Assembly: GCF_004208635.1 (NCBI RefSeq)
Contig: NZ_CP035806.1
Coordinates: 1,054,001-1,118,000, forward strand
Direction: 5' to 3'
DNA from: Leucobacter triazinivorans
GTDB lineage: Bacteria; Actinomycetota; Actinomycetes; Actinomycetales; Microbacteriaceae
DNA length: 64,000 nt
Part shown: in pieces, positions 26,286-34,376 of the stretch
Position numbering within the stretch: the first letter of the stretch is position 1
How the letters are laid out: every line of letters begins with the position of its first letter
Made by a program: the position numbers and the translations under genes
Notes under the pieces: generated by a model
The model's input: the letters and a program-made list of their open reading frames with translations, nothing else
Database searches by the model: none
What the model was told of the DNA's origin: nothing

Positions 26286-27047
26286 ATGGCCCGATTTGAT
26301 GGTCGATTCGCCGCCGTGACCGGTGCGGCATCCGGCAATGGACGTGCGATCGCAGAAAAGCTGCTCGCTGACGGCGCTAAGGTCGCAGCACTTGATCTCA
26401 ACACTGATGCCCTCACAAACGTGTTTGGCGACAACCCGAACGTCTTGAACGTCGAGTGCAACGTCGCCGACGAGCATTCATCTCGAGCGGCAATGGAAGC
26501 GGTTTCGAAAGAGTTTCCGCGCCTGGACGTGCTCGTTAACAACGCCGGCATCGTCAAATTCGGTACGTTCGAAGAGCTTTCGGTTTCCGAATGGGATCAG
26601 GTCTTCGCAGTAAACTCAACCGGGCCCTTCATCGTGACTCAGGCTGCCTCCAAGCTGCTGCGCTCGGAGGAGGTGTCGCACACGCGAGCCGTGGTGAACA
26701 TCACGTCTGTCGAAGCCCACATCGTGATTTCGAGTAGCGGGCACCCGCAAATCCACTACAACGCCTCGAAGGGCGCGCTGCTTCAACTCACCCGCGCGCT
26801 TTCGGTCGAACTGGCTCCCGCCGGGATCCGGGTGAATGCGGTGGCCCCCGGCTACATCAGAACTCCGTTCACCGCCGAAGCCCTGGAGCGGGAGGAAGTC
26901 CGTAAGTTCCTGCTCGACCGTACCCCCTTGGGCCGCATCGGTGAACCCGAGGATGTCGCGAACGGCGTCGCATTCCTCGCTTCCGATGAGGCGAGTTGGG
27001 TGACGGGTTCGACGCTCTTCGTTGACGGTGGATGGACAGTGTACTGA
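26286..27047 (+). CDS. Short-chain dehydrogenase/reductase
   Basis: A 253-residue classical SDR: cofactor loop TGAASGNGRAIA, acidic LDLN after beta-2 (favouring NAD(H)), CNVAD, NNAGIVKFG, catalytic Ser in NITSVEAH and Tyr-x-x-x-Lys in HYNASKG, and PGYIRTPF. The insertion between the catalytic Ser and Tyr (IVISSSGHPQI) is slightly longer than usual. AGGAG lies 8 bases before ATG. The position between the gamma-glutamyl ligase and the PuuD-like hydrolase suggests it oxidises a hydroxylated gamma-glutamyl amide made by the P450; this is inference. Confidence 0.9.
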   Translation: MARFDGRFAAVTGAASGNGRAIAEKLLADGAKVAALDLNTDALTNVFGDNPNVLNVECNVADEHSSRAAMEAVSKEFPRLDVLVNNAGIVKFGTFEELSVSEWDQVFAVNSTGPFIVTQAASKLLRSEEVSHTRAVVNITSVEAHIVISSSGHPQIHYNASKGALLQLTRALSVELAPAGIRVNAVAPGYIRTPFTAEALEREEVRKFLLDRTPLGRIGEPEDVANGVAFLASDEASWVTGSTLFVDGGWTVY

Positions 27048-27048
27048 A

Positions 27049-27756
27049 ATGACCGCTCCACTCATCGGGATTTCCGCTCCACGCAGTGCGGAGGAATCGG
27101 CATTCGGAATAAAAGACTCGACCTTGCAGGTGATGGAGTATGCGGATGCTGTGGTTTCCGCTGGCGGTCGTGCTGTTCTCCTGCCGTCCACGGCGCAGAT
27201 CCCCGAGGATCTACTCGCAGGCATCGACGGTCTGGTGCTGAGTGGCGGCGGCGACCTGTCACCCTCTCTATTCGGTGAGGAACCGGTCGAGGCATCTTAC
27301 GGTATCAGCGAGATTCGGGACGCTTATGAGACAGCGTTGGTTCTCGATGCACAGAAGCGGAAGATCCCGGTTCTTGCGATCTGCCGCGGTCTGCAACTCA
27401 TCAATGTGCTGCGAGGCGGGAGCCTCCACATGCATATCGACGGACATTGGCAGACAGAGTCGGCCGATCAAGCAACGCATCGCGTCATGCCTGTGGCTGG
27501 GTCGTTCTTCTCCACCATCGTCGGCAGCGAGGCGGTCGATGTCAACAGCTACCATCACCAGGCGATCGACGTACTTGGCTCCGGGCTTACGCCAGCAGCA
27601 CACGACGGATCTCTGATTGAAGCGTTCGAAGACCTGGAGAACGACATCCTGGCGGTGCAGTGGCACCCCGAGCACATGTTCGCGGTATCAGAGTCTCAAC
27701 TCGCGCTATTCCGGAACCTGGTCGAACGGGCTTCCCGCAACGAAGAAAGGAAATGA
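27049..27756 (+). CDS. PuuD-like gamma-glutamyl hydrolase (peptidase C26 family)
   Basis: A 235-residue class I GATase-fold hydrolase related to gamma-glutamyl-GABA hydrolase. Motifs: PLIGISAPR at the N-terminus, VLSGGGDLSPSLFGEE (typical of PuuD/C26), Cys112 in LAICRGLQLINV, NSYHHQAID, and His206/Glu208 in VQWHPEHM. ATG 27049 starts one base after the SDR stop, implying translational coupling. PuuD removes glutamate from gamma-glutamylated intermediates after side-chain oxidation, so this enzyme probably closes the glutamylation cycle opened by the ligase at 24840 and regenerates glutamate. Confidence 0.9.
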   Translation: MTAPLIGISAPRSAEESAFGIKDSTLQVMEYADAVVSAGGRAVLLPSTAQIPEDLLAGIDGLVLSGGGDLSPSLFGEEPVEASYGISEIRDAYETALVLDAQKRKIPVLAICRGLQLINVLRGGSLHMHIDGHWQTESADQATHRVMPVAGSFFSTIVGSEAVDVNSYHHQAIDVLGSGLTPAAHDGSLIEAFEDLENDILAVQWHPEHMFAVSESQLALFRNLVERASRNEERK

Positions 27757-27758
27757 CC

Positions 27759-28940
27759 ATGTCAGAGCAGAAAGAGGTTGTCGAGGATTTCGACTTCCAT
27801 GGTGAAGCACTCGATGAGATATTCGAGGATTATGATGTGATGCTGAACAAGTGCCCGGTGGGCCACAGCTCCAAGTACGGCGGATTCACCTACATCGCGA
27901 AAAGCGAAGATATCTTCGCAGCAGAGCAGGATCCGGATACCTTTGCAGTGGCACCCTCGATGCTGCTGCCGTCGTTCGGCACCGATGACCCGCTCATCCC
28001 GATCGATATCGACCCCCCGACGCACGCGGGCTATCGGAAGATCCTCCTGCCGCTCTTCACCCCGATGAACATCGCCTCGCTCGAGCCCGGCATGGTTGAG
28101 ACGGCGAAGCAGCTCGCTGAAGATGTCATCTCGGCGGCGGCGGACAACGACGGCGTCGCGGACGTCTCCAAGCTATTCGCCCGGCCGATGCCCACTATCG
28201 TGTTCAGCCGCCTCGCCGGCTACCCCGAAGAGGATTGGCCGAAGTTTGACCAGTGGGTCGATGACATCATTTACCGTCGCACGAAAGAGCCTGAAGTGGC
28301 CTATGCTGCCGGTGGCAAGATCACCGAGTACTTCGACGCCATGATTAAGAAGCGTGAGGCCGAAGGCGGAGAGTACAACGATCTCCTCGACAAGGTGCTG
28401 AACTCTCAGGTAGACGGGCGTGAACTCACTCATGAGGAGAAAATCTCTTACAGTTTCCTGCTCTTCCTCGCCGGACTAGACACCACCGCCTGGGCGCTGC
28501 GATCCTCGCTCTGGTACCTCGCCGGCAACCCGAAGGCGCAGCAGCAGCTCCGCGATAACCCTGATGAGATCCCGACTGCAGTCGAAGAGTTCCTCCGCAC
28601 ACTCTCCCCGGTACAGGCGATGGCTCGGACCTGCCTCAAGGACACGGTCGTGCAAGGCAAGGAGATCAAGGCGGGCGAACGAGTGGTGCTCGTCTTCGGA
28701 GCGGGCAACCGCGACCCGGAGGTGTACGAGGATCCGCACGACATCAAGATCGATCGTGAGGATAACCGCCACCTTGCATTCGGAGGTGGAATTCACCGCT
28801 GCCTCGGCTCGAACCTCGCCCGCAAAGAAATGGTCATTGGTCTCGAGGAATTCCTCAAGCGCGTCCCGAGCTTCGAGCACGCAGGCGGGGAAGTCTGGCA
28901 CGGCGTCGGCCCTCTCACTCTCCGAATCGGAAAGGAGTAG
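27759..28940 (+). CDS. Cytochrome P450 monooxygenase
   Basis: A 393-residue soluble bacterial class I P450. ATG 27759 is chosen (GAAAGGA at good spacing); the frame runs further upstream within the PuuD gene. Diagnostic parts: oxygen-activation helix FLAGLDTTAWALRSS (about 235-249), the E-x-x-R helix in VEEFLRTLSP, and the heme loop FGGGIHRCLGSNLARKE with ligand Cys348. The ferredoxin and FAD reductase that follow immediately form a complete electron chain. In known secondary-amine degraders a P450, 3Fe-4S ferredoxin and reductase are encoded together beside a GS-like gene, the same combination as here. The likely role is hydroxylation of the free or glutamylated amine. Confidence 0.93.
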   Translation: MSEQKEVVEDFDFHGEALDEIFEDYDVMLNKCPVGHSSKYGGFTYIAKSEDIFAAEQDPDTFAVAPSMLLPSFGTDDPLIPIDIDPPTHAGYRKILLPLFTPMNIASLEPGMVETAKQLAEDVISAAADNDGVADVSKLFARPMPTIVFSRLAGYPEEDWPKFDQWVDDIIYRRTKEPEVAYAAGGKITEYFDAMIKKREAEGGEYNDLLDKVLNSQVDGRELTHEEKISYSFLLFLAGLDTTAWALRSSLWYLAGNPKAQQQLRDNPDEIPTAVEEFLRTLSPVQAMARTCLKDTVVQGKEIKAGERVVLVFGAGNRDPEVYEDPHDIKIDREDNRHLAFGGGIHRCLGSNLARKEMVIGLEEFLKRVPSFEHAGGEVWHGVGPLTLRIGKE

Positions 28941-28947
28941 GTGCACC

Positions 28948-29160
28948 ATGGCGAAGGAACTGTACATCGATCTCTCGCGATGCCAAGGTCACGCTCGATG
29001 CTGGGCAATAGCCCCAGAGACCTTCGGCATCGACGATGAGGGCTATGCGTACGTCATCGAGGGGCGGGAGGGATCCTACGATGAAGAGAATGTGCGCAAG
29101 GCGATCCGAAACTGTCCGGAACGCTCGATCCTTATCCGCGAGACCGAGGAAAGCCAGTGA
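28948..29160 (+). CDS. 3Fe-4S ferredoxin (P450 redox partner)
   Basis: A 70-residue ferredoxin. Cluster ligands are Cys12 and Cys18 in CQGHARC (C-x2-H-x2-C) and Cys56 in RNCPERS. The His in place of the fourth cysteine is the signature of 3Fe-4S ferredoxins that serve actinobacterial P450s. AAGGAG lies upstream of ATG 28948. It begins 7 bp after the P450 stop, and its own stop overlaps the reductase start, so the three are translationally linked. Confidence 0.92.
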   Translation: MAKELYIDLSRCQGHARCWAIAPETFGIDDEGYAYVIEGREGSYDEENVRKAIRNCPERSILIRETEESQ

Positions 29161-30317
29161 CTGCGAGCCGCTACGAAATCGTGGTGGTGGGTGCATCGGT
29201 TGCTGCCGAGGCACTCGCCACACGACTTCGTGAACTCGGGTACGATCGCGAACTCCTAGTCATTGATCGAGACGCCCGCATGCCCTACGAGAGGCCTCCG
29301 CTTTCAAAGCTATATCTCACCGAACCGGACAGCACGGAAATCGGTGTGGAATGGGATGAAGGAACACCGGTGACCATAGCCGAGGCGCTGGCAGTAGACC
29401 CCGAAGCGAAAACCTTGACGCTGAGTGTTGCCGCTACGGGTTCGACGCGTGTCGTAACTTACGACACATTGGTGATCGCTACGGGTGCATCCCCGATTAT
29501 GCTTCCGTTCGCACCGTCTGGAATGATGCAGTTGCGAACGGTCCAGGACGCTGATCGACTGCGGCGCGCGGTTCACGCAGGAGCGCGGGTGGGAATCATC
29601 GGCGCCGGTGCCATCGGTGCTGAGCTGGCGACTTCGCTCCGCAAGCTCGGAGCAGAGGTTGTGTTGCTCGACAAGGCCGATCGTCCGCTCGAACGGCTGC
29701 TTGCCGGTCACCTTGGGAACGAGGTCACGTCATGGCTCGAGGAGTTGGGGGTCGATTGTCGTTGGGAGGCCGATATTCGAGGTATCGAGGGCGGCCCCGG
29801 TGATTGGAGCGTTACGCTCGGCGACGAAGCTGAGGCGCTGAATTTCGAACTATTACTCTGCGCCGTCGGAGCCCGTCCCGCAGTCGATTGGTTGGCTTCG
29901 AGCGGTTTGCTCAGCGAAGGGCAACTGCTCTGCAACGAATCGGGACAGGTCGTCGCGCCAGATACTGTGCACGAGAACATCTATGGCATAGGCGATGTTG
30001 TCACGCGCCTACTTAGCGACGACGTGAGAGTACGCACCGAAAGCTGGAGTGCGGCCGCGGAACACGGAGTTCACCTTGCGGAACGGCTCATGGGTGAAGG
30101 ACCCGCAACCCCAGAGACCCCGTACTTCTGGACCGATGTCGCCGGGCGCAAAGTACAGGTGCTCGGTGTGATTAACCGCGACGGAGATGCTTCCGTAGAG
30201 TTCGAGAACCCGGCCCGAGGTACTGTGCTGCACAAGGTGGTCGGCGAAGACGCCACCGAGGGATGGATCGGTGTGAATGCTCAGCCAAAGATCGCGATGT
30301 TGCGAATGTCATCCTAA
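29157..30317 (+). CDS. FAD-dependent ferredoxin reductase
   Basis: A 386-residue flavoprotein of the putidaredoxin reductase/rhodocoxin reductase group. GTG 29157 overlaps the ferredoxin stop by four bases. The FAD-binding N-terminus YEIVVVGASVAAEALATRL has serine/alanine variation in the usual glycine motif. MPYERPPLSK is a reductase signature, and the NAD(P) fold is VGIIGAGAIGAELATSL. The ENIYGIGDVVTR motif contacts FAD. It passes electrons from NAD(P)H to the adjacent 3Fe-4S ferredoxin. It is the last gene of the operon; a strong hairpin follows. Confidence 0.92.
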   Translation: MTASRYEIVVVGASVAAEALATRLRELGYDRELLVIDRDARMPYERPPLSKLYLTEPDSTEIGVEWDEGTPVTIAEALAVDPEAKTLTLSVAATGSTRVVTYDTLVIATGASPIMLPFAPSGMMQLRTVQDADRLRRAVHAGARVGIIGAGAIGAELATSLRKLGAEVVLLDKADRPLERLLAGHLGNEVTSWLEELGVDCRWEADIRGIEGGPGDWSVTLGDEAEALNFELLLCAVGARPAVDWLASSGLLSEGQLLCNESGQVVAPDTVHENIYGIGDVVTRLLSDDVRVRTESWSAAAEHGVHLAERLMGEGPATPETPYFWTDVAGRKVQVLGVINRDGDASVEFENPARGTVLHKVVGEDATEGWIGVNAQPKIAMLRMSS

Positions 30318-30356
30318 CCTTCTGTAGTGATAGGAGCTACGTTCTGCTCCACCATG

Positions 30357-30406
30357 CCCAGTGCCCAAGCTGTTTCCGCCTAGGTGCGGCGGCTGGGCAC
30401 TGGGCG
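30357..30406 (+). terminator. Terminator after the P450 operon
   Basis: A perfect 12-bp stem (GCCCAGTGCCCA / TGGGCACTGGGC) with a 26-base loop that contains a further G+C-rich dyad, followed by GTCTTA. It starts 40 bp after the reductase stop and separates the amine operon from the pyruvate carboxylase gene. The rest of 30318-30638 holds only the candidate promoter noted next. Confidence 0.75.
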
Positions 30407-30573
30407 TCTTAGATCACGGGGATCTCAGCTTCTGTGGTGTCGATCTTCGGCGAGAGGCTCAGCATTGCGCAGAGACCCCTCTTCATGCATGCGAGCATCG
30501 AGACGCTTGAGCTCGACGGCAGGTATCACCCACATGACTTCTCGCAAGTGAGACCAATGAAGAATGGCAGTTT

Positions 30574-30603
30574 TTGACAGCCTTACTGGTCGAAAGGCTT
30601 GAT
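30574..30603 (+). promoter_or_regulatory. Candidate promoter for pyruvate carboxylase
   Basis: TTGACA (30574-30579) matches the -35 consensus and is followed after 17-18 bases by CTTGAT, a poor -10. It lies about 35 bp upstream of the pyc start with GGAG in between. The low-G+C setting contrasts with the following gene, suggesting that the coding region was placed behind local regulatory DNA. Confidence 0.35.
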
Positions 30604-30638
30604 GAAGCAGCAGCATCTTATATCGGAGAAAGCAGATT

Positions 30639-33600
30639 ATGTTTACCAAGGTATTGGTCGCGAACCGGGGCGAGATCGCCATCCGCGCTTTCCGCGCGGC
30701 CCACGAGTTGGGGGCGTCCACCGTCGCGGTGTTTCCGTATGAGGATCGCAATTCACTGCATCGTCTGAAGGCGGACGAGGCGTATCTCATCGGCGAGGTC
30801 GGCCATCCGGTGCGCGCCTACCTCGACGTCGCCGAGATCGTGCGCGTCGCGGTCGAGTCGGGCACCGACGCCATCTACCCGGGCTACGGTTTCCTGTCTG
30901 AGAACCCGGAGCTCGCCGCGGCGGCCGAGGCCGCCGGGATCCGCTTCATCGGTCCCGGCCGCGAGGCGCTGGAGATGGCCGGCAACAAGGTCGCGGCGAA
31001 GGAGCACGCGATCGCGGCGGGCGTGCCGGTGCTGCGGTCGACGCCGCCGTCGACCGATGTGGATGCGCTGATCGCTGGAGCGCGCGAGATCGGGTTCCCG
31101 GTGTTCGCGAAGGCGGTCGCGGGGGGCGGCGGTCGCGGCATGCGCCGTGTCGAGCGCGAGGAGGATCTGCGCGACGCCCTGGAATCCGCGATGCGTGAGG
31201 CGGAGTCGGCGTTCGGCGATCCGACGATGTTCATCGAGCAGGCGGTGCTGCGGCCGCGCCACATCGAGGTGCAGGTGCTCGCGGACAAGACGGGGGCGAC
31301 GGTGCACCTGTTCGAGCGCGACTGCTCGGTGCAGCGACGGCACCAGAAGGTCGTCGAGATCGCGCCGGCCCCGAATCTGTCGCAGGAGAAGCGGGATGAG
31401 CTCACACGGGACGCGATCGCGTTCGCGAAGTCGATCGGCTACGAGAACGCCGGCACCGTGGAGTTCCTGCTCGACACCGAGGGCGAGCGCGCCGGGGAGC
31501 ACGTGTTCATCGAGATGAACCCGCGCATCCAGGTCGAGCACACGGTGACCGAGGAGGTCACCGACATCGATCTCGTGCGCTCGCAGATGCTGATCGCGGC
31601 CGGCCAGACGCTGGAGGAGCTCGAGCTGACGCAGGATCAGATCCACCTGCGGGGAGCCGCGCTTCAGTGCCGCATCACGACCGAGGATCCCGCGAACGGA
31701 TTCCGCCCCGATCTCGGCCGCATCACCGCCTACCGCTCGCCGGGCGGCGGAGGGGTGCGCCTCGACGGCGGGACGATCAACGCGGGCGCTCAGATCAGCC
31801 CGCACTTCGACTCGATGCTGGCGAAGCTCACCTGCCGCGGCCGCACCTTCGAGGACGCGGTGGTGCGCGCCCGCCGTGCTCTCGCCGAGTTCCGCATCCG
31901 CGGCGTCGCGACCAACATCCCCTTCCTGCAGGCGGTGCTCGCCGATCCCGACTTCCAGGCGGGCGACGTGGCGACCTCCTTCATCGAGGAGCGGCCCGAG
32001 CTGCTCGAGATGAACAAGCCGAAGGATCGCGCCACCCGGTTGCTGCAGCACGTGGCGAACGTCACGGTGAACCAGCCGAACGGCGTGCGACCTGGCGCCG
32101 TCGACCCGGCGTCGAAGCTGCCCCCCGTCGACCTGTCGCAGCCCGCCCCCGCCGGTCACCGGCAGCAGCTGCTCGAGCTCGGCCCCGAGGGATACGCGCG
32201 GGCGCTGCGCGAGCAGACGGCGCTCGCTGTGACCGAGACGACGTTCCGCGATGCGCACCAGTCGCTGCTCGCGACGCGCGTGCGCACGAAGGACCTGGTG
32301 CGGGTCGCCCCCTATGTCGCGCGCCTCACCCCCGAGCTGTGGTCGGTGGAGGCCTGGGGCGGCGCCACCTACGACGTCGCCCTGCGCTTTCTCGGAGAGG
32401 ATCCCTGGGAGCGCCTGGCCGCTCTGCGCGAGGCGATGCCGAACGTACCGATCCAGATGCTGCTGCGCGGCCAGAACACGGTCGGCTACACGCCGTACCC
32501 GGCGCAGGTCGCGCAGGCCTTCGTGCGGGAGGCCGCCGAGACGGGCGTCGACGTATTCCGCATCTTCGACGCACTCAACGACGTGAACCAGATGCGGGTG
32601 GCCATCGACGCCGTGCGCGAGACCGGCACGGCCGTCGCCGAGGTCGCGATGGCCTACACCGGCAACCTGCTCTCTCCCGCGGAGGACAAGTACACGCTCG
32701 ACTACTACCTGAGCCTGGCCGACGAGATCGTCGCCGCGGGCGCGCACGTGCTCGCAGTCAAGGACATGGCGGGGCTGCTCCGACCGGCGGCCGCGGCGAA
32801 GCTCGTGACCGCGCTGCGGGAACGCTTCGACCTGCCCGTGCACCTGCACACGCACGACACCCCCGGCGGTCAGCTCGCGACGCTCCTGGCCGCCTCCGCG
32901 GCCGGCGTCGACGCGGTCGACGTCGCGTCGGCGCCCATGTCGGGCACCACGTCGCAGCCGTCTCTCTCGGCGCTCGTCGCGGCGCTCGCCGACACCGAGC
33001 GCGACACGGGCCTCGACGCCGAGGCGGTGTACGCCCTCGAGCCCTACTGGGACGCGGTCCGCACGCTCTACAAGCCGTTCGAGTCGGGGCTGCCGTCTCC
33101 CACCGGCCGCGTGTACTCCCACGAGATCCCCGGCGGTCAGCTGTCGAACCTGCGCCAGCAGGCCATCGCGCTCGGCCTGGCCTCGAACTTCGAGAAGATC
33201 GAGGACATGTATGCGGCGGCGGATCGCATCCTCGGCCGGATCCCGAAGGTCACGCCGTCGTCGAAGGTCGTCGGCGACCTCGCTCTGCACCTGGCGGCGG
33301 TCGACGCCGACCCCGCCGACTTCGAGGCGAACCCGGGGAACTACGACGTGCCGGACTCGGTGGTCGGGTTCCTCGCGGGCGAGCTGGGGGAGATCCCCGG
33401 CGGCTGGCCCGAGCCGTTCCGCTCGAAGGTGCTCGCGGGGCGCGACGTGAACATCGCGGTCGCTCCGATCGGCGAGGACGACGCGGCGCAGCTCGCAGGC
33501 ACGAGCGACGAGCGCCGGCGCACCCTGAACCGCCTACTGTTCCCGGCCCCGACCCGCCAGTACGAGGCCTCTCGCGAGCAGTTCGGCGATCTCTCGGTAC

Positions 33601-34043
33601 TCGATACCTCCGACTACCTCTACGGGCTCGATCCGGGCTCGGAGCACGCGATCGATCTCGCGCGCGGCGTGCGCCTGTACGTGGGGCTCGAGGCGATCGG
33701 CGAGGCGGACGACAAGGGCGTGCGCACGGTGATGGTGCGCGTGAACGGCCAGCTGCGGCAGGTGTTCGTGAAGGACGAGTCGGTCTCGGTCGACACGCCG
33801 ATCGCCGAGAAGGCCGACCGCACGCTGCCCGGCCACGTGGCCGCCCCGTTCTCGGGGACCGTCACGGTGAAGGTCGCCGTCGGCGCCCGGGTCGAGGCGG
33901 GTCAGCCGGTCGCGACGATCGAGGCGATGAAGATGGAGGCCGCGATCACCGCGCCGGTATCCGGCAAGGTGCAGCGGACCGTCTTCAACGGTGTTCGCTC
34001 GGTCGATTCTGGCGACCTGATCGCAGTCATTGGGGCTTCCTGA
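30639..34043 (+). CDS. pyc: Pyruvate carboxylase
   Basis: A complete 1,134-residue biotin-dependent pyruvate carboxylase making oxaloacetate from pyruvate, bicarbonate and ATP. Biotin carboxylase domain (1-450): KVLVANRGEIAIRAFRAA, YPGYGFLSENPE, AGGGGRGMRRV, FIEMNPRIQVEHTVTEEVT. Carboxyltransferase domain (about 530-800): TTFRDAHQSLLATRVRTKD, MLLRGQNTVGYTPY, AVKDMAGLL, HLHTHDT. Biotinyl domain at the C-terminus with the EAMKMEA lysine. G+C is markedly higher than in the amine genes (about 68% versus 60% in lines I counted), so it was probably captured from a host-like chromosome. It would turn pathway-derived pyruvate into a TCA-cycle intermediate; an extra copy of the chromosomal gene is likely but unproven. 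Confidence 0.96.
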   Translation: MFTKVLVANRGEIAIRAFRAAHELGASTVAVFPYEDRNSLHRLKADEAYLIGEVGHPVRAYLDVAEIVRVAVESGTDAIYPGYGFLSENPELAAAAEAAGIRFIGPGREALEMAGNKVAAKEHAIAAGVPVLRSTPPSTDVDALIAGAREIGFPVFAKAVAGGGGRGMRRVEREEDLRDALESAMREAESAFGDPTMFIEQAVLRPRHIEVQVLADKTGATVHLFERDCSVQRRHQKVVEIAPAPNLSQEKRDELTRDAIAFAKSIGYENAGTVEFLLDTEGERAGEHVFIEMNPRIQVEHTVTEEVTDIDLVRSQMLIAAGQTLEELELTQDQIHLRGAALQCRITTEDPANGFRPDLGRITAYRSPGGGGVRLDGGTINAGAQISPHFDSMLAKLTCRGRTFEDAVVRARRALAEFRIRGVATNIPFLQAVLADPDFQAGDVATSFIEERPELLEMNKPKDRATRLLQHVANVTVNQPNGVRPGAVDPASKLPPVDLSQPAPAGHRQQLLELGPEGYARALREQTALAVTETTFRDAHQSLLATRVRTKDLVRVAPYVARLTPELWSVEAWGGATYDVALRFLGEDPWERLAALREAMPNVPIQMLLRGQNTVGYTPYPAQVAQAFVREAAETGVDVFRIFDALNDVNQMRVAIDAVRETGTAVAEVAMAYTGNLLSPAEDKYTLDYYLSLADEIVAAGAHVLAVKDMAGLLRPAAAAKLVTALRERFDLPVHLHTHDTPGGQLATLLAASAAGVDAVDVASAPMSGTTSQPSLSALVAALADTERDTGLDAEAVYALEPYWDAVRTLYKPFESGLPSPTGRVYSHEIPGGQLSNLRQQAIALGLASNFEKIEDMYAAADRILGRIPKVTPSSKVVGDLALHLAAVDADPADFEANPGNYDVPDSVVGFLAGELGEIPGGWPEPFRSKVLAGRDVNIAVAPIGEDDAAQLAGTSDERRRTLNRLLFPAPTRQYEASREQFGDLSVLDTSDYLYGLDPGSEHAIDLARGVRLYVGLEAIGEADDKGVRTVMVRVNGQLRQVFVKDESVSVDTPIAEKADRTLPGHVAAPFSGTVTVKVAVGARVEAGQPVATIEAMKMEAAITAPVSGKVQRTVFNGVRSVDSGDLIAVIGAS

Positions 34044-34376
34044 CGGACCTGGGGGCGTCGAGCTAGTAACAAGCTATGAGTGGACACTTTCAGTAGCAGC
34101 CGTCGAGTATGCTCGGCCCCTCCCAACCCGGCCGTTTTCCGTCAACCTGTCGGTGGTAGTTCCTGCCCCAGAGGAATCAATCGAGCTTCGAACTAAATGC
34201 GATGGATGGCTACCCCACCCAGGGCTAGTGTCAGCATCGTTCCGGGAGGGGCTTCTCTTCAGCACCCTTCGACAGCTTGTTATTTGCTTCGATGAGCGAG
34301 GCCTCTTGGAACCCAACGACATCTCCCGGGCTTCGGCTGGCTGATCGGGGCGTGGGCCATAGTAGCTGTCACTCCG
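34044..34376. other. Intergenic region with no convincing gene
   Basis: These 333 bases lie between pyc and the AraC gene. A 104-codon open frame ending at 34344 begins inside pyc and has no ribosome-binding site or recognisable protein. The AraC frame stays open upstream to 34296 without ATG/GTG/TTG, so the regulator's N-terminus could be slightly truncated or start at a rare codon. The G+C content falls sharply after the pyc stop, consistent with a cargo junction. Confidence 0.4.

Noticed and set aside
30753..33290. 845-codon open frame antisense to pyc, plus a 799-codon frame on the same strand at 31667-34066
   Set aside because: Compositions are Arg/His/Gly-rich with no domains. They are the usual stop-free shadows of a very high-G+C gene whose true frame encodes complete pyruvate carboxylase.
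34030..34344. 104-codon frame between pyc and the AraC gene, considered as a missing AraC N-terminus
   Set aside because: It begins inside pyc, has no ribosome-binding site, is in a different frame from AraC, and its sequence does not look like a cupin domain.
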